Shown here: positions 31,865-46,878 of the stretch, in pieces
How positions within the stretch are numbered: the stretch's first letter is position 1
Layout: every line of letters starts with the position of its first letter
From: Dysidea avara
Taxonomy: Eukaryota; Porifera; Demospongiae; Dictyoceratida; Dysideidae
Reading direction: 5' to 3'
Assembly (NCBI RefSeq): GCF_963678975.1
Contig: NC_089272.1
Location: forward strand, 61,454,574 to 61,518,573
DNA: 64,000 bases
Program-made: the position numbers and the translations under genes
The notes under the pieces: generated by a model
The model's input: only the letters and a program-made list of their open reading frames with translations
Database searches by the model: none
Told to the model about the DNA's origin: nothing

Positions 31865-34232
31865 TACTCTAATAGAACAGTCACCCTAATAAAGCATTCA
31901 GCTGCATTTATAATTTACTCAGTTATATTACATTGCAAGTTATTCTGTAGGGAATTCAGCTACAAACAAGTCACCCTGTAGTCAGATCAGCTAGAAGAAG
32001 GTACCTATTAGAGAGTTCAACTACAAATAAGCCATCATGTAGAGAGTTCAGCTCAAATAAATCACCCTGTAGAGAATTCAGCTACAAACAAATTGCCCTG
32101 TAGAGAGATCAGCTAGAAGAAGTTACCTTGTAGAGAGTTCAGTTACAAAGAAACAATCATGAAAAGAGTTTAGCTACAAACAAATCACCCAGTAAAAAGT
32201 TCTGCTATGAACAGATCACACTGTAGAGAGTTCAGTTAGAAACAAGTCATCCTGTAGAGAGATCAGCTAGAAGAAGTCACCTTGTAGAGAGTTCAATTAC
32301 AAAGAAACAATCATGCAAAGAGTTTAGCTGCAAACAAATCACCCAGTAGAAAGTTCCGCTATTAACAGATCACACTGTAGAGAGTTCAGTTAGAAACAAG
32401 TCATCCTGTAGATAGATCAGCTAGAAGAAGTCACTTTGTAGAGAGTTCAGTTACAAAGAAACCACCATGTAAAAGAGTTCAGCTGCAAACAAATCACCTG
32501 TAGAGAATTCAACTACAAACAAATCACCCTGTAGAAAGATCAGCTAGAAGAAGTTACCTTGTAGAGAGTTCAGCTACAAACAAATCACCCTGTAGAAAGT
32601 TCAGTTACAAACAAGTCACCCTGTAGAGAGATCAGCTAGAAACAAGTCATCCTGTAGAGAGTTCAGCTAGAAGAAGTTACGTTGTACAGAGTTCAGCTAC
32701 AAAGAAACTACCATGTAGAGAGTTCAGCTGCAAATAAATCGCCCTGTAGAGAGTTCAGCTACAAACAAATCACCCTGTAGAAAGATCAGCTAGAAGAAGT
32801 TACCTTGTAGAGAGTTCAGCTACAAACAAATCACCCTGTAGAAAGGTCAGCTAGAAGAAGTTACCTTGTAGAGAGTTCAGCTACAAACAAATCACCCTGT
32901 AGAGAGTTCAGCTAGAAACAAGTCACCCTGTAGAGAGATCAGCCAGAAACAAGCCACCCGTAGAGAGTTCAGCTAGAAGAAGTTACATTGTAGAGAGAAA
33001 CAAGTCACCATGTAGAGAGTTCAGCTAGAAGAAGTTACCTTGTAGAGAGTTCAGCTACAAACAAATCACCCTGTAGAGAGTTCAGCTACAAACAAGTCAC
33101 CCTGTAGAGAAATCAGCTAGAAAAAAGTCATCCTGTAGAGAGTTCAGCTAGAAGAAGTTACCTTGTAGAGAGTTCAGCTACAAACAAATCACCCTATAGA
33201 CAGTTCAAGTCACCCTGTAGAGAGATCAGCTAGAAACTAGTCATCCTGTAGAGAGTTCAGCTAGAAGAAGTTACATTGTAGAGAGTTCAGCTACAAAGAA
33301 ACTACCATGTAGAGAATTCAGCTACAAACAAATCACCCTGTAGAAAGATTAGCTAGAAGAAGTTACCTTGTAGAAAGTTCAGCTACAAACAAATCACCCT
33401 GTAGAGAGTTCAGCTAGAAACAAGTCACCCTGTAGAGAGATCAGCTAGAAACAAGCCACCTGTAGAGAGTTAAGCTAGAAGAAGTTACATTGTAGAGAGT
33501 TCAGCTACAAAGAAGCTACCTTGTAGAGAGTTCAGCTGCAAACAAATCGCCCTGTAGAGAATTTAGCTACAAACAAATCACCCTGTAGAAAGGTCAACTA
33601 GAAGAAGTTACCTTGTAGAGAGTTCAGCTACAAACAAATCACCCTGTAGAGAGTTCAGCTAGAAACAAGTCACCCTGTAGAGAGATCAGCTAGAAACAAG
33701 CCACCATGTAGAGAGTTAAGCTAGAAGAAGTTACATTGTAGAGAGTTCAGCTACAAAGAAGCTACCTTGTAGAGAGTTCAGCTGCAAACAAATCGCCCTG
33801 TAGAGAATTTAGCTACAAACAAATCACCCTGTAGAAAGGTCAACTAGAAGAAGTTACCTTGTAGAGAGTTCAGCTACAAACAAATCACCCTGTAGAGAGT
33901 TCAGCTACAAACAAGTCACCATGTAGAGAGTTCAGCTAGAAGAAGTTACATTGTAGAGAGTTCAGCTACAAAGAAACTACCATGTAGAGAGTTTAGCTGC
34001 AAACAAATCGCCCTGTAGAGAATTCAGCTACAAACAAATCACCCTGTATAAAGACCAGCTAGAATAAGTTACCTTGTAGAGAGTTCAGCTACAAACAAAT
34101 CACCTTGTAGAGAGTTCAGCTACAAACAAATCACCCTGTAGAGAGTTCAGCTACAAACAAGTTATCTGGTAGAGGGATCAGCTAGAAGGATCACCTTGCA
34201 GAGAGGTCAGCTACAAAGAAATCACCCTGCTT
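31865..34232. repeat. Minisatellite, 30/31-bp alternating repeats (unit 2)
   Basis: About 2.4 kb of the same family as 8,775-11,735, with its own variant mix; AGAAACAAGTCACCCTGTAG-type units are frequent here. A higher-order block of about 240-250 bp is visible twice between about 33,400 and 33,900. This shows independent turnover since the duplication. Confidence 0.9.
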
Positions 34233-34335
34233 CATCTTTTCTTCTTCCTGTAGTAAAGAAAAAAATGACAGGTTAAAAAGCCCTAAAGCCGGCCATAGGC
34301 CGGCTTTGGGGTATACAAATGCAAAAAGAAGTGAA

Positions 34336-34662
34336 ATCTAATCCAAAACAGCCAAGCTGTAAAAAAAGAGTGCGGCCCTGAGAAAGGCTATGTTGAAAAA
34401 AGATGTGAAATCCAAGGTGGCGGCCAAGAAATGGCTGTGATGGTAGGTTAATGGTAAAAATTTTAATAACAACAATTCAGTGAATTTGGTGCCGCTTGGT
34501 CTTGGCACAAAATTCACTTGAATTGTCGTTATTAAAATTTTTACCATTAACCTACCATCACAGCCATTTCTTGGCCGCCACCTTGGATTTCACATCTTTT
34601 TTCAACATAGCCTTTCTCAGGGCCGCACTCTTTTTTTACAGCTTGGCTGTTTTGGATTAGAT
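34336..34662. mobile_element. Near-perfect palindrome / foldback MITE (unit 2)
   Basis: Sister of 12,218-12,538 with a slightly larger centre (gtgccgcttggtcttggcac). Mismatches are mostly paired on both arms, as expected for hairpins maintained by gene conversion or copied as a unit. Confidence 0.82.
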
Positions 34663-34666
34663 ATAC

Positions 34667-35192
34667 ATTATCTAAACAAACAACCCCTGTAGAGTGATCA
34701 GCTACAATTAAGTCATGAAGACTGTACAGAGGTCAGCCACAAACAAGTCACACTATACGTAGACACGGCAAATATTTGATCTTATTGTATGCAAATGATT
34801 ACAACTGCATGAATGTTGATGGGATTCCCACCAAAATTGGTACTAAGATTTTCTTTAACAATCCTTTTAAGTAGGCTAACTTTCAGCTGGATTGGACTCC
34901 ATGTTTCTGTTTTATTTGCCAAAGTGTGTGAAAAAAACTAGAAAAAAAAACTGAATTCAAATCTTGGAAATGGCTAAGATAATTTCCTTCAAACTTGGTA
35001 TGTGGATTCCCATACCTAGTGGTCATCTCTACAGCATGTTAAGGGATGTGAAAATCACATTCTGTTTCTGTCAGTACACCCACATTGCAGTACGCCAGCT
35101 TCTTGGGCCACATGACACACTATACCGTGGTCCTGATCACAGCCAATAATTAAACAAAGTGTTTTCCATGCCATAATTTGGCACTGGTCTAT
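34667..35192. mobile_element. Repeat block A (unit 2 position, right of block B)
   Basis: Nearly identical to 7,450-7,980, but located after the hairpin of block B and directly before 'attgcatcatgtaacacg', the flank that follows block B in unit 1. Confidence 0.6.
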
Positions 35193-35509
35193 ATATATAT
35201 ATTGCATCATGTAACACGTTATGTGGTAATGACATCATAATTGTCATGTCATTCCTACTAGCAAAATGCAATGAAAATTCATGTAACAGGCATTCACCTA
35301 AACACATTAGATGCTGCAAAACAATCAGTAGTCAACACAACATCATTGCTCTTTGTGCATACTGCATACACATGATACTCATTGTTAAAGTTCTTGTTGG
35401 TATTTTACAAACATGACTATATTATAACACAACAAACTATACACATCTGACAACAAGCAATTCTCTGATATTGTATATAGTGAAGCAGTTATAGCCAAGA
35501 AGTGCATTA

Positions 35510-38500
35510 CTACTCAATGTCATTCAACACTTCCACTAAAGTAGTATAGAAATGTAGCACTTCACTAAACATGTTGTAGAGTGGTGATGGAGTGATCCTG
35601 ACTATCCTTCGAAAACATTGCAACTGTTATTGAGAAAAACACACATGTAACTGTAGATTATAAGTAGAGTTTGATGCATACAACAGACATAGATTTCATT
35701 CTGGCGTGTTTGAAGGCATGCCCCAAAATGTCTAGCAATTTAGACTATTAACACTATGTTTCTATTGGAAGTACATTGTAGAGAGCTTGAGTGTACTTTT
35801 AGTATATATATCAATATTGCTACAAGCATAAAACAACAATAAAAGTGGGGGGGTCCCTTCATTGTCACTGCCTACCTGTATGATAATATGTAACAGTACA
35901 CCACGCAATATACAGTATAGTGCACGAGAAAAAAACAAAAAACAAATAGGAAGAAAGTACATAATATTATTTACGTTCCTCACAAATATTTCTAAAATGA
36001 AGTATAATTTATAATTATGTAACCATTGTAACATGGGCCAAAGGGATTTTCCTGACCCCAAAGCCTGAAGGATGCAGACCTAAGGACTGAGGGCATACAT
36101 ACAACATGAGATCCAAGTGCCTATGATACAGCTAATAAATATATGTAACACTTCCATAGCAGGCATTATAGATCAGCAGCAGGTGTTCATATGAATGGAC
36201 AGAGTCATGGAAATTGGAAATGTATGTGAAAGTACCAATGTTTAAAGACTGTTATCCGTTAAACAGTATTGTCATGTATTCTTAAAGACTTAGGGAGGTA
36301 AGCTTTATTCTAGAGTGATTATTTCGTATTATCTGTAATGTGGGTGTAGCCCACAATCAAAAACATTTGTGAATACGTCATAACACCAGTTCTCACCTTA
36401 AACTATTACTTCTCAACTACAAGAATGGCAAGGATAGCAAATAATGCGTCTCAGCACTTCTTGTACCAGAACTTGAAACTCATGGCAGTGATCACATGAG
36501 CATTTACTACAGTAACTCCCACAAACAATTTTTGCCTGAATATTTATAAAATGAAACGGGCTGTATTATAGCCACATTGAAGCAGCTTGAAGTGGCTTGC
36601 TCTTTTGAAGTGCAACACTTTCCTGGGATGCATTGCAAACACAAAGTACACCAATATACAGTTGTCTCCCTGTAAAGAGGTATGTACCCTCTGCAATTTG
36701 TTTGATCTGAGGTGCGAACGTGTTACATATGGTAAGCATTTCTTAACATGTTGAATCAGATTATGTATATATAGTGTGAACATTATTTCTACTGCGTGCA
36801 CATGTCACTTACTGCTATTCCTCTTTCCAACATTTTCTTACATACTTCATCTCCAGAACATGAGAACCTCACACCCAGGCAGCAGCCACGTTGCTCCGGG
36901 TCACTAGGTGTTACTATGTGAACTGTTGGTATACAGAATGCAATACAATTATAGTACATGTGACCACAGTCTGTTAGTTATAGTGGATGAGCAAATGATC
37001 TGACATACTGTAAACATATATTATCGTAAATAGGGACAAAAACATGCAACACACACCATCAGTTTTCTTTCTCTTGGCTAGTGGTTCCTGATTACCTTGT
37101 TCTGGTGACAAGTTCTTTAATAACAGTTCACAGTAACCAGTAAGGAGATGAGATTTCTTCCTAAACGTCTTCATGTCAAATTGTTTGAAGATCTGTATAG
37201 AAGTCAGTTGCAGAGATGAAAATTGCAATTATTACTATAATTACACTTAACACATACAGAAATGCTTCCGTGGCATTTCCACGGAGGTCTCCATTTTTTG
37301 GAAGTTTGTGCACTATTGAAGGTGTATTGTAGTAGAGTGGGTCATTTGTGAGAAAAGCATAAAACTTTATATCAATTGTACATTCAATTTTTTGATATAG
37401 TGCCATAGCAGATTTGACTTTTGGTGACCTTAGCAGTCAGAATATTCATCACTTTTACCTTTACTGTAGACTCCGGTTATTAGGCGCATATTGCTTCTTA
37501 AGCGCATATGGTAGACTTGTGCTAGACACCTGATTGTTAAGCGCATATGGTTGAAATCGTCTCTGCAACCTCGTACTACATAGAATTGCAACAAAAATTG
37601 TCAGAATGAATCAGACATGTCACAGCACACTCGATGCCTCACCAGGCCTGTGTCTAGCAGATACTGCCATCTGTAACAACGATAGCTGTAGCTACCTGAA
37701 TTCTAAAGATTTCCGTTTCCACGACTGAAGCAAACTATATACTGGTGTTCAAATCGCTTGACAACTGTAGTGGGCACAACTAATGCCCTCCTAGCAGAAA
37801 TTCCTTACCGTAATTTATAAGCACATGAGCTTAACTAGACAGATGCTAAAGCATGTGCGGGCGAGCCTGAGCTATGTCTTATTTGATGTTTGATTGCATA
37901 TAGCTTAAGTTGAGTAAACTTAGCAATGTTAGTGATCTCATAATTACACTGGTGAAAATAGCTAATGGTATACAAAAATTAGTGATTTTGTTAATACATC
38001 AAATATCAAATATTTCTAAAATAGCAGTTATCAACTGAAGGTAAACTGTGCGTTTTGTGTGCATACTTAATATGTGGCTATATGAAATTAAGAACGTGCT
38101 AATCAAAAGGTTGCAGGTTTGATGCTCAGGCTGGGTTCTGTACATGTGAGGATCATTATCCTGTTGTAGCGGAATTTCTTGCAGTTGATCAGAAGATATA
38201 TGTACAGGAATGAGATTGGTGAGGTCACTGTCGTCTGGTAATAGCGTCAATGCATCATGATTAATGGTCACATCATGGTAATAAGTGTTGTTTGTAATTA
38301 ACCACTGTAGTGCTGTAAGCACTACTAATCTGCGGACTCTAAAATCTCTGTGAGATTGTGCTACTCCTTCTCTCCTAACTATAATTACAGCTAAAGTAGC
38401 TGGACACCTTGGCAAGCTGTTAATAAATGATGTAACATCCTGAGGTGTATTAAGTATGTGTCCACTATAGCCGTATTGATCATGAGGAAGATGATAAATG

Positions 38501-41500
38501 GACATTATTGGAAGTACTCTGGACATCAGCATTTCTTCAGCCTGAGACAACCCATGCATGAAAAGATTATTATATTATGACAGTGGTTCATGTATAAATG
38601 CCTAGAGTAGGTTAGGAATTTTATTTAAGAATCTAAGGTTGTATATGAATGTAATTAATTCGATGTGTCATTGTGACAATATTGAATAAAACAAGACTTT
38701 CCTGCTAAAACTGAAATAATAAATTTATGAAATAATCACAGAGTTCAATAGGGACTGAACCAGGGTCCATGTTATTTTCCTGAGAAAACAGCTTTAGCAA
38801 TAGTGAATCAGCACGACAATGATGACATATCCCTAGTCATTAGAGTTAATTGTAGGAAAATGCTCCTTACACACATCACAGAATACATTGTATAAGTCAG
38901 AAAGAGTTCTGTGAAAATGCTGAATTCTTTGTATTACATTTGGATCATCAATTTTAATATGACTCAGTAAATGTGACTGCTCTATTAGAGGTATATCAAT
39001 CTTACGGATGACAGTGCTAAAAATGCAGCAAAGAGGGACTTCCGTCTCAGACTTCCATTTTCCTCACTTTTATTCTTTAAGTTCTCCATCGCTACCAACC
39101 ACTACGCCAATCACTGATTCATTATTAATATGTTTAGAGTCTTTTATCACTCTTTTTAGCCAATCAGATCATGTGATTTTTATTTTGTTTTCAAGTTTGG
39201 CAAAGCACTGACCCACCACCGTGAAACATTAGATTAATTTGTCATGGCCTTAGTGATAAACCTTGCATCTCTTTCATTTCGTGGTTCTTGGGCTTTTCTT
39301 TCTCTATCACGTTCTCTTCTTCTCCTTAATCTCTCATCTCTTTCCATGTGCGTGCGGGTGCTACTGTGCATGTGAGGTAGCTCTGGGACCACTACCAAGT
39401 GTGGAGACTTTCCGATTTGTATAGGAAATTTTTGTGCACGCGACATACGTACCATTTCAACTACCAAGTGTGGGGCTTTCAGGTTTCTTTAGGGAATTTT
39501 TGTTCACACGACATACGTACCATGGCCACTTGACAATACTGGGGCTTGCTCAGGCTTGCCCCAAAAGCATAGTAAATTTCACAAATAATTCCTCGAAAAA
39601 TTATAAGCGCATGTGCCTAATAACCAGAGTCTACAGTATCTCCTTAATTTATACTGTTAAAATATTATATAAATTAAAGACATTAATCTAAGAACAACTT
39701 GACTTTTGTTTGAAATCAATAAATCGTACTCTAGTCCAAAGTTATGATCAAATCATAACATAAAAAACTTTGAATTTATCTGCCCTAGAGTAAAATACCA
39801 ATGGGCAGGTAACTTTATAGAATTCCATTACAAAATGCAAACAATTTATAATTTTGAAATAAAATCACCAAATAAAAAGCCGAGTTGTTTCTTTCAACAA
39901 GACCTAAATAAAACCTCAGAGAGATTAACACAAAAATAATGATATTATGGCCACAAACATTACCAAAGGTCAATGGCACTACGTATATAAAGAGTCATTG
40001 GGAGCACAGGCCATGTAGCAATTTTGATGGTTTTCTCACAAAGTACACAAAATAATCATATTTATGTGCTATGCCAGTCTACTATTATAACACAGGCCCG
40101 TAGCCAGGAATTTTGAAAGGGGGGTTCTTTTTGACCAAAAGTGGACCTTTACTTGCATGATGATTAATAAAGGTACTGAGACTGGGTGTGCGAAGCACAC
40201 CCAATCTAGGGGGGTCTGGGGGCATGCCCCCCCAGAAAATTTTTTGAAAACATACTAAAAGGTTGAATTTAGTGGCATTTCAGTCAATAAAAATTAGGTA
40301 AACTGAAGACCAGCTGTATGAATGATATCTGGAAAAGTATCTCTACTGCTACTGTAATTATACCATCTGCACATACATGTGTCTAAATATAATATATTGG
40401 AATGTCACAATGAATAAGAATGGGAAAGATTGAGCACCCTGCCATGATCAACAGGGGCAGTGTAGCAGAACAAAGGGTGTCTTAAACAATGAAATTTACA
40501 CATTGCATGGAGTTGAAGCATGGATGCTATTCGTGGGCTCTGCATGGAGGGGCTTGTCCACCAAAATCTTATATTTTAATGAAAGCTCGGTTTAGACAAT
40601 CTACATGTAAATTAAGTAGCTTTTAAAAGAAAATGTAATTGTGACTGTTCTATTAGAGTGATTGTTCTATTAGAGTGGTTGACTGCTCTATTAGAGTATC
40701 TCGATCTTGCATTGCATTTAATGCAAGCACTGAATGAGTTACTCGGAGCACTTATTTTAGCTTCTTATTATAGTGGTATCTAGTAAACTGTAGCTAATGG
40801 ACTTTTGCTCCTGAAAATTTGGACTTGTATACTAAAATTGTGGACCTTTTTGCTAAAATTGTGGACCTTTTACTGAAATTGTGGACCTTTTTTCCAAGAG
40901 GGCGGTTCTTCAGAACCCCCCGAACCCCCCCTGGCTACGGGCCTGTAACACTACATAACTTTGTTAGAATAGGAAGTTTTTTCTGAACTTCAATAAATAG
41001 ATTACACTGTAAGACAGCTCAGACAGTAAGTGTGTTGTGATGTTCAAGTCAAAGTCATTCTATGTGCCATTTTCCCTGTACAGGAATTATTGTATTACTT
41101 TGGTAACAGTGGGGACCAGTCCGTAACTCAGTACTACCTGAACACCTGGCTGACCTGCATAACTTTCTTGGATTAAACAGCAGGTATTACATATTTACTC
41201 CTTGAAGATGACAGCAGGATATTTTCAGAATTATTTCCTGTGCCATTGCATGCATGACATGGGAGTTACGCAGCAACCAAATACATAGGAAAACAATCTC
41301 TCATGTAGTAAAGAGACAATACCATGAAAGGATCAGATAAGAATCAGCCACCTACAAGCTACAGGTTCCACTCAATTTACTGGTCATTTTGTACCACCTA
41401 CATGACTCCATGATTAGAATGCTAGACTTTATCAGCGATATTTTTACTCCAGCCACACAGATGCACATTTTCTAAATACAATACAACCTGTGAGGATGCT

Positions 41501-44500
41501 AGCTTACAGGTACTTTTTCTTTATTAATCACTATGGAAACTAGAACACCTTCAGGAACTGGTCATATTACACAGTTTGTATCTTTAAAAATTGTTAACTT
41601 AAGTCCCCTCTTTGAAAGTGAGTAGACTTTCCAAAAATTGTTAAAGAAATTTCATGTCTCCAGAGGCACTCACATAGATACAGTAGACACACAGTATCAT
41701 TTTATAGCATGCTTTGTAACAATGACTTGTGGGTTTGTATTGATCTATGACATCATCTAATCAACAACACTTTATGTGGCTAATTACCTAAACCATGTGC
41801 CAATACAGTTACCATGTGTAAACTGTGGAGGATTAGTTGGTTAACCACATTATGTAATCAGATTCCTGTACAGATTGCTTAGAGCAGGCAAGTGGTTGTA
41901 ATACTTAGTAAAGTTAATTTATTGTGTCCTCTTAAGGTATTGTTGTTGTAACAAGTTGATGCTGTGATACATTTAAAAAACAGGTGTCCTTGCAGTTTGC
42001 ACTGTCGAAATAAGCAAGTATTCAACCATGTACAATATTTAATTTGAACAAATGCTATGTTATCATTACTTGTCCAGCTGGCCAATAAATATTGGAATTT
42101 AAAGTATCCCATATTTCATGAATTAGTTAATTTGTAAATTTCATTGCTTTGCATTGGTAAGGAAGCAAAACCTGAACAAACTATCAGGATGTAAAAGTGT
42201 CAAGACCATTGTATTGAGCCATGTGAGAATGAAACAATTGTGAAGTACTGTCTAACTGTCTCTCTCATAAAAACGTGTGAAATCCAAGGTGAATATTAGA
42301 GTGACATTATCCAAGCAGATAGTCGACTATACTAGCATATATACTAGTGGAAAGTCAATCCTTATTTCAGTCTAAGGGATTGAAGGTCCACTAAGACATC
42401 TGCAAGTGTAAGTGACCTCCATTGTTTCACTACTTTTTATGGCTATGCTCCTAATCCAACTTAAAATCCCAAGTTTACCTTCTACTAATTTGTTTACTTT
42501 TTGTAATGACTGGTGAACCAGCTCATATACTGAAAGAATGACACTAGACTTATTGCTTTTATCTGAATATGTACCCCAACTATCACTTACTGAAAAGTGA
42601 AAGTAGCCATTCCACTTCACGTATGTTCAGCCTGTTACACAGTACTACGAATGAAGTGAAGCTCCTCTGCATTCACTATGGAAATACAGAGAATTTCCAC
42701 TATAAACATAAAGGAAGCCAAGCTACCACAAATTGACACCTTGCACTGTCAACAAAAATAAATAAGATACAAAGAAGGACATGGGTAAGTCCATGATGTG
42801 TGCATTGTACATACTGCGGTATACCAAAAGGCACCTGTCACAAATTGAGTAGCTAAAAATCAAAGCCATAGCCTTAGCCGTTATTGAGTTACACTTGTCT
42901 GAAGGCATTAGTGAGTAAGTCAGTCAGTCAGTCAGTCAGGCAGCAGAAAACTCTTCTAAATAAAGATTCAAAATTTGAAGTGTTTTGAATCATACTGAAG
43001 GAACTTGATTCTACATACCTTTAGCCAAGGTTCATTGTGATTGGTGAAGTCCATTTAAATAGTGTGGTATGGTAGAGTCCAGTAACATTACTGAATGAGA
43101 AGTTCCAATAAATCATGCAACAGCAACAAATCATGCCCTTATTTAGAGTCTTCGTAGCAGGTACATATATATTCATTAACACTAACCTTTAGGGCAGCAA
43201 TTAGTGTAACTGTTTCTAGTGCTGGAAGAGTTGTTATAGCAAATCCACCTGCTCCTGGCCGCAGATCTAGACCTACACAGAAGAAGACACCATGGAGAGT
43301 CAACTAACAACAGAAGTGGATGTTCTATTAAAGTATTTGGTCAACTGGTAATGTATTCTTAGATAATTGAACAGAGCCTACAGTATATACCTCAGCTTTA
43401 TAGGCAATACATATTTACTCATCTGGGATTAAACTAACACAAAAGCATTTAAATAGTGACTGATTCAACTTTTTACCGATACTGCAAGTACCAAGTATTT
43501 ACCGGGGAAGTATCTGCAAGCACAAGCATTGATGTACCTTGAAGTATCTACTTCATTAGTATAGCTGCACACATTTGTTAGTAAAACTGTACATATAATT
43601 TGCTTGATGCATTTTTGCAGAAGTTTTTACATGTTAGTTGTATATGATAAAGTAGCGATGAAACCAAGGTTTACCTATTTGAAGAAAGAAGTCACAGAAA
43701 TGCAAACCAGTTCAGCAACTAGTCGAGTATTCTTGTTTGCTACTATGGCTTCAGAAGAAATGTATGTTGTGGTGCTCACAAAAACAGCAAAAATCACACA
43801 ATCATGACGTTAGTCTATTAGAGTTATTGACTGTTCTAATGGAGTATATCATTGCTTTTGTCGAATGTGTATTTTGAGTGAAGTTTTAGGATAGATCAGT
43901 AATTTTGCTGGAATAGTTACAGGTGTATTAGATCTATGTTTGATGCTTTCAGGCATCCACTGCACCAGTGAAATAAACAATAATAAAAGCAGTCGTCTTA
44001 TATTACACTCACACATGATAAGAATTAGCATCTGCAGCAATATAATGGTCAATTCCATTAGGGACCATCCATAATTTTCAGTCTTTATGCAAACGTACAA
44101 AGAGTACTCTTTTTTCTAACCCCCTCCCTCCTTCACAAAGCATACTGTATAAATGTTGATACTATGTACAGTATATACACAACGATTATTCATCATTTTA
44201 TAAGTGTACGTGTGACTTAACCCCCTCCCCCTAGCATACTCTTTGTACTCTTGCGTAAAGGCTGAAAATAATGGATGACCCCTTACCTCGAAAACAGAGC
44301 AGATATTGATACTAGAATCACTGCAGCCCTAATTTCAACCTTGAATTTTCACTGATACCATACACATGGACACTCGTACAAACAATATGCTAGTCAGTCA
44401 TTTACACTTACAATTATCCAAATTAAATCTTGTTTCTCTTTTATGTGCCCACCACCCAACCATCCTAAAAAATACAGTAGGAACAAGCACACATCATAAT

Positions 44501-46846
44501 AATTATGTTAGCATTGTATATTCCTAAACAGGTCACAGAATGTAAGTTACAAGTCTCTCTTAAGGTTCAGTACAACATGGTACAGCTTGAAATAAATCAC
44601 ACTGAACCACTTGGGATTATTCCAAACAAGGCAGTACTAGGGCTGAGCGATACTGCCATTTTAGTATCACGATCGATACTAAAGCCACTATTCACGATAC
44701 TGAATAGTTGACGATACTTACAAATATGTCAATCATAGCTGGTGCTACATAGTGTATTCCTCAGTGTTCCTGCAGGAAGTCTTCAAAGTAGCATCAAACT
44801 AGCCACTGTCAACCTTGTTTACAGGTAACAGTTATTGTAACACATGCTTTGAAGTTATGTTATGGTGTTCACACCTCTCTGCAGGGGTAACCAGGTTATG
44901 ACTTACAAGGATTCTTGAGCCTGGTACAGCATAACAAATGGCTTTTTAATGACAGTAATGTACAGGCATGGTATCATGATAGTAATAATAACAAAATATC
45001 GCGATATCGATACTTTCAAAATATCGCGATATATCGCTAAAACGGTAGTATCGCTCAGCCCTAGGCAGTACACACTAAATAATTAAAGCAGAGTAATCAT
45101 GTTAGCTTTACTGAATACAATTTCAATACCATTTTGGAAAGCTTGTGACCAGATTTGTTAGAACAGCCTTATACCCACCAAACTTCAAGTTGATGGCCTT
45201 TTCCATTCTGAAATAGGAGTTGTCAAAGTTGGTAAATAGGACGTGTGTGGAAGGCCTCTTTCACAAATTTGGTCACATATTCAGATGACCACAGAAGTAC
45301 GCACTGTACAAGCAATTACACACCTTGGAAGATCAAAGTTGTAAGCATGCTTTTGGTGAACGTAGAATCCGGACACACCTCCAGGACTGGCACACACATA
45401 CTTGTAGTTACACCAAATAGCAAAGTCAACTCCCCAGTCAGTTAAGTGTAGTTCAACATTTCCTATGGCATGAGCCAGGTCTGTGCCAATATAGCAGCCC
45501 TGAATGAGAAAACATCAACAGCATAAATTCATTTTATACACACTGGAACCCATTATGTAACAGAGAGTATATTAGAGATGTTGACAAAACACTCTAATAG
45601 AACAAACACATCAAGATTGTAAATGAAAGTGTGTAGAACACTTTATATTAAGAATGCATTCCATTAGAGTAATTTCAGGAACAATTATCTTAAAACAATA
45701 GCTAGTAATGTTAGCTGCTTTACGTAAGCCACGATTGTCTTTTAACATGATTAGATGTTGAGCAATATAATTACAGTTTAGATGAAGTATACAGTAGGAT
45801 TTGTAAATCAGCTACACTGAATTAATTATATAAAATAGAGGTGGCCTTCTAAAAATATATTAGCTTTCGGTTGCACTAGTAACATGAAATTATCTGTCCT
45901 CCAAATGTACAATGCACATTGTGCTTAATAACACGCTTACCTTAGAGTGGGCAGCTTCTGTAATTGTTTTCATATCAAATGCCTGTCCAGTGATGAACTG
46001 AATACCTACATATTAATTTGTAGTATTTCATTAAATATCAACATCTCACCTGGGATATAGACCAAAGCAATAGAGTCACCTTCCTCCATAATTTTAGCCA
46101 CTATGTCTTCTGTTCTGAGAGTCTCTTCACCCTAATAGAAGCACATGTGTGGTACAACGAAGCATGAGTTATAGAATCTATTACAGTGGACCTCAATTAT
46201 CAAACTAATTGGGGGGAAAAGGTGTTCATATAAATCAAATAGTATGTAAAATCAAACTTCCATACAATTATATACTGAGCTTTGCTCAACTACTCTAATA
46301 AAGCATACCTTGTTGACAAAATGCCCTAATTGAGCAGTCAACTTGGTGTTCGGATAATATTGTGCTCAGTTAATATAATCAAGGCTCCACTGTACTCCAT
46401 TGTCTGACAATTCCAAAGAAGTTAAAGATTTTTTCCTATGGTCCAAACAGTTTACTAATAGGATACATTGTTTACAAGATATTAAGCTTTAATCACAACA
46501 ACTCCACAACACTTATTGGTGCCAAAAATCGATGAGTTGACTATCAAGGTGTGTTATGTTGTATTCAAGCAACATCACATTATAACATTCTGAAAATGAT
46601 CAAGACAGTTTTGTTGCTGTATCTGAGTAAAGTCACTTACCCAAAAATGTTAGCAATACATCACTATATACATTCTTATCATACAGTTTCCATACAAGGA
46701 CACACTTTTATGAGTACAACACACTATAGCATACCTCACGAGGCTTGACTATAATCAGAGATTGTGCTGGATCATGTCCATGTAACTGAATCTGAGACTG
46801 GACAGCATACTAAAGTGATGATTAGGAAATGTACACATTATGTACA

Positions 46847-46878
<32 letters not shown>

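Larger units (their letters stand above)
31076..34664. mobile_element. Composite repeat block B (unit 2)
   Basis: The block comprises a head at 31,076-31,860, a minisatellite at 31,865-34,232 and a hairpin at 34,336-34,662; the MITE pair of unit 1 is missing. Here the block lies left of block A, the reverse of unit 1. Its left end, 'tctatatcaagacacacg', and right end, 'ggattagata', match those of unit 1, so the same segment is being compared. Confidence 0.6.

Noticed and set aside
38100-38170. tRNA gene suggested by a B-box-like block (gcaggtttgatgctc)
   Set aside because: No matching A box or cloverleaf could be drawn around it.
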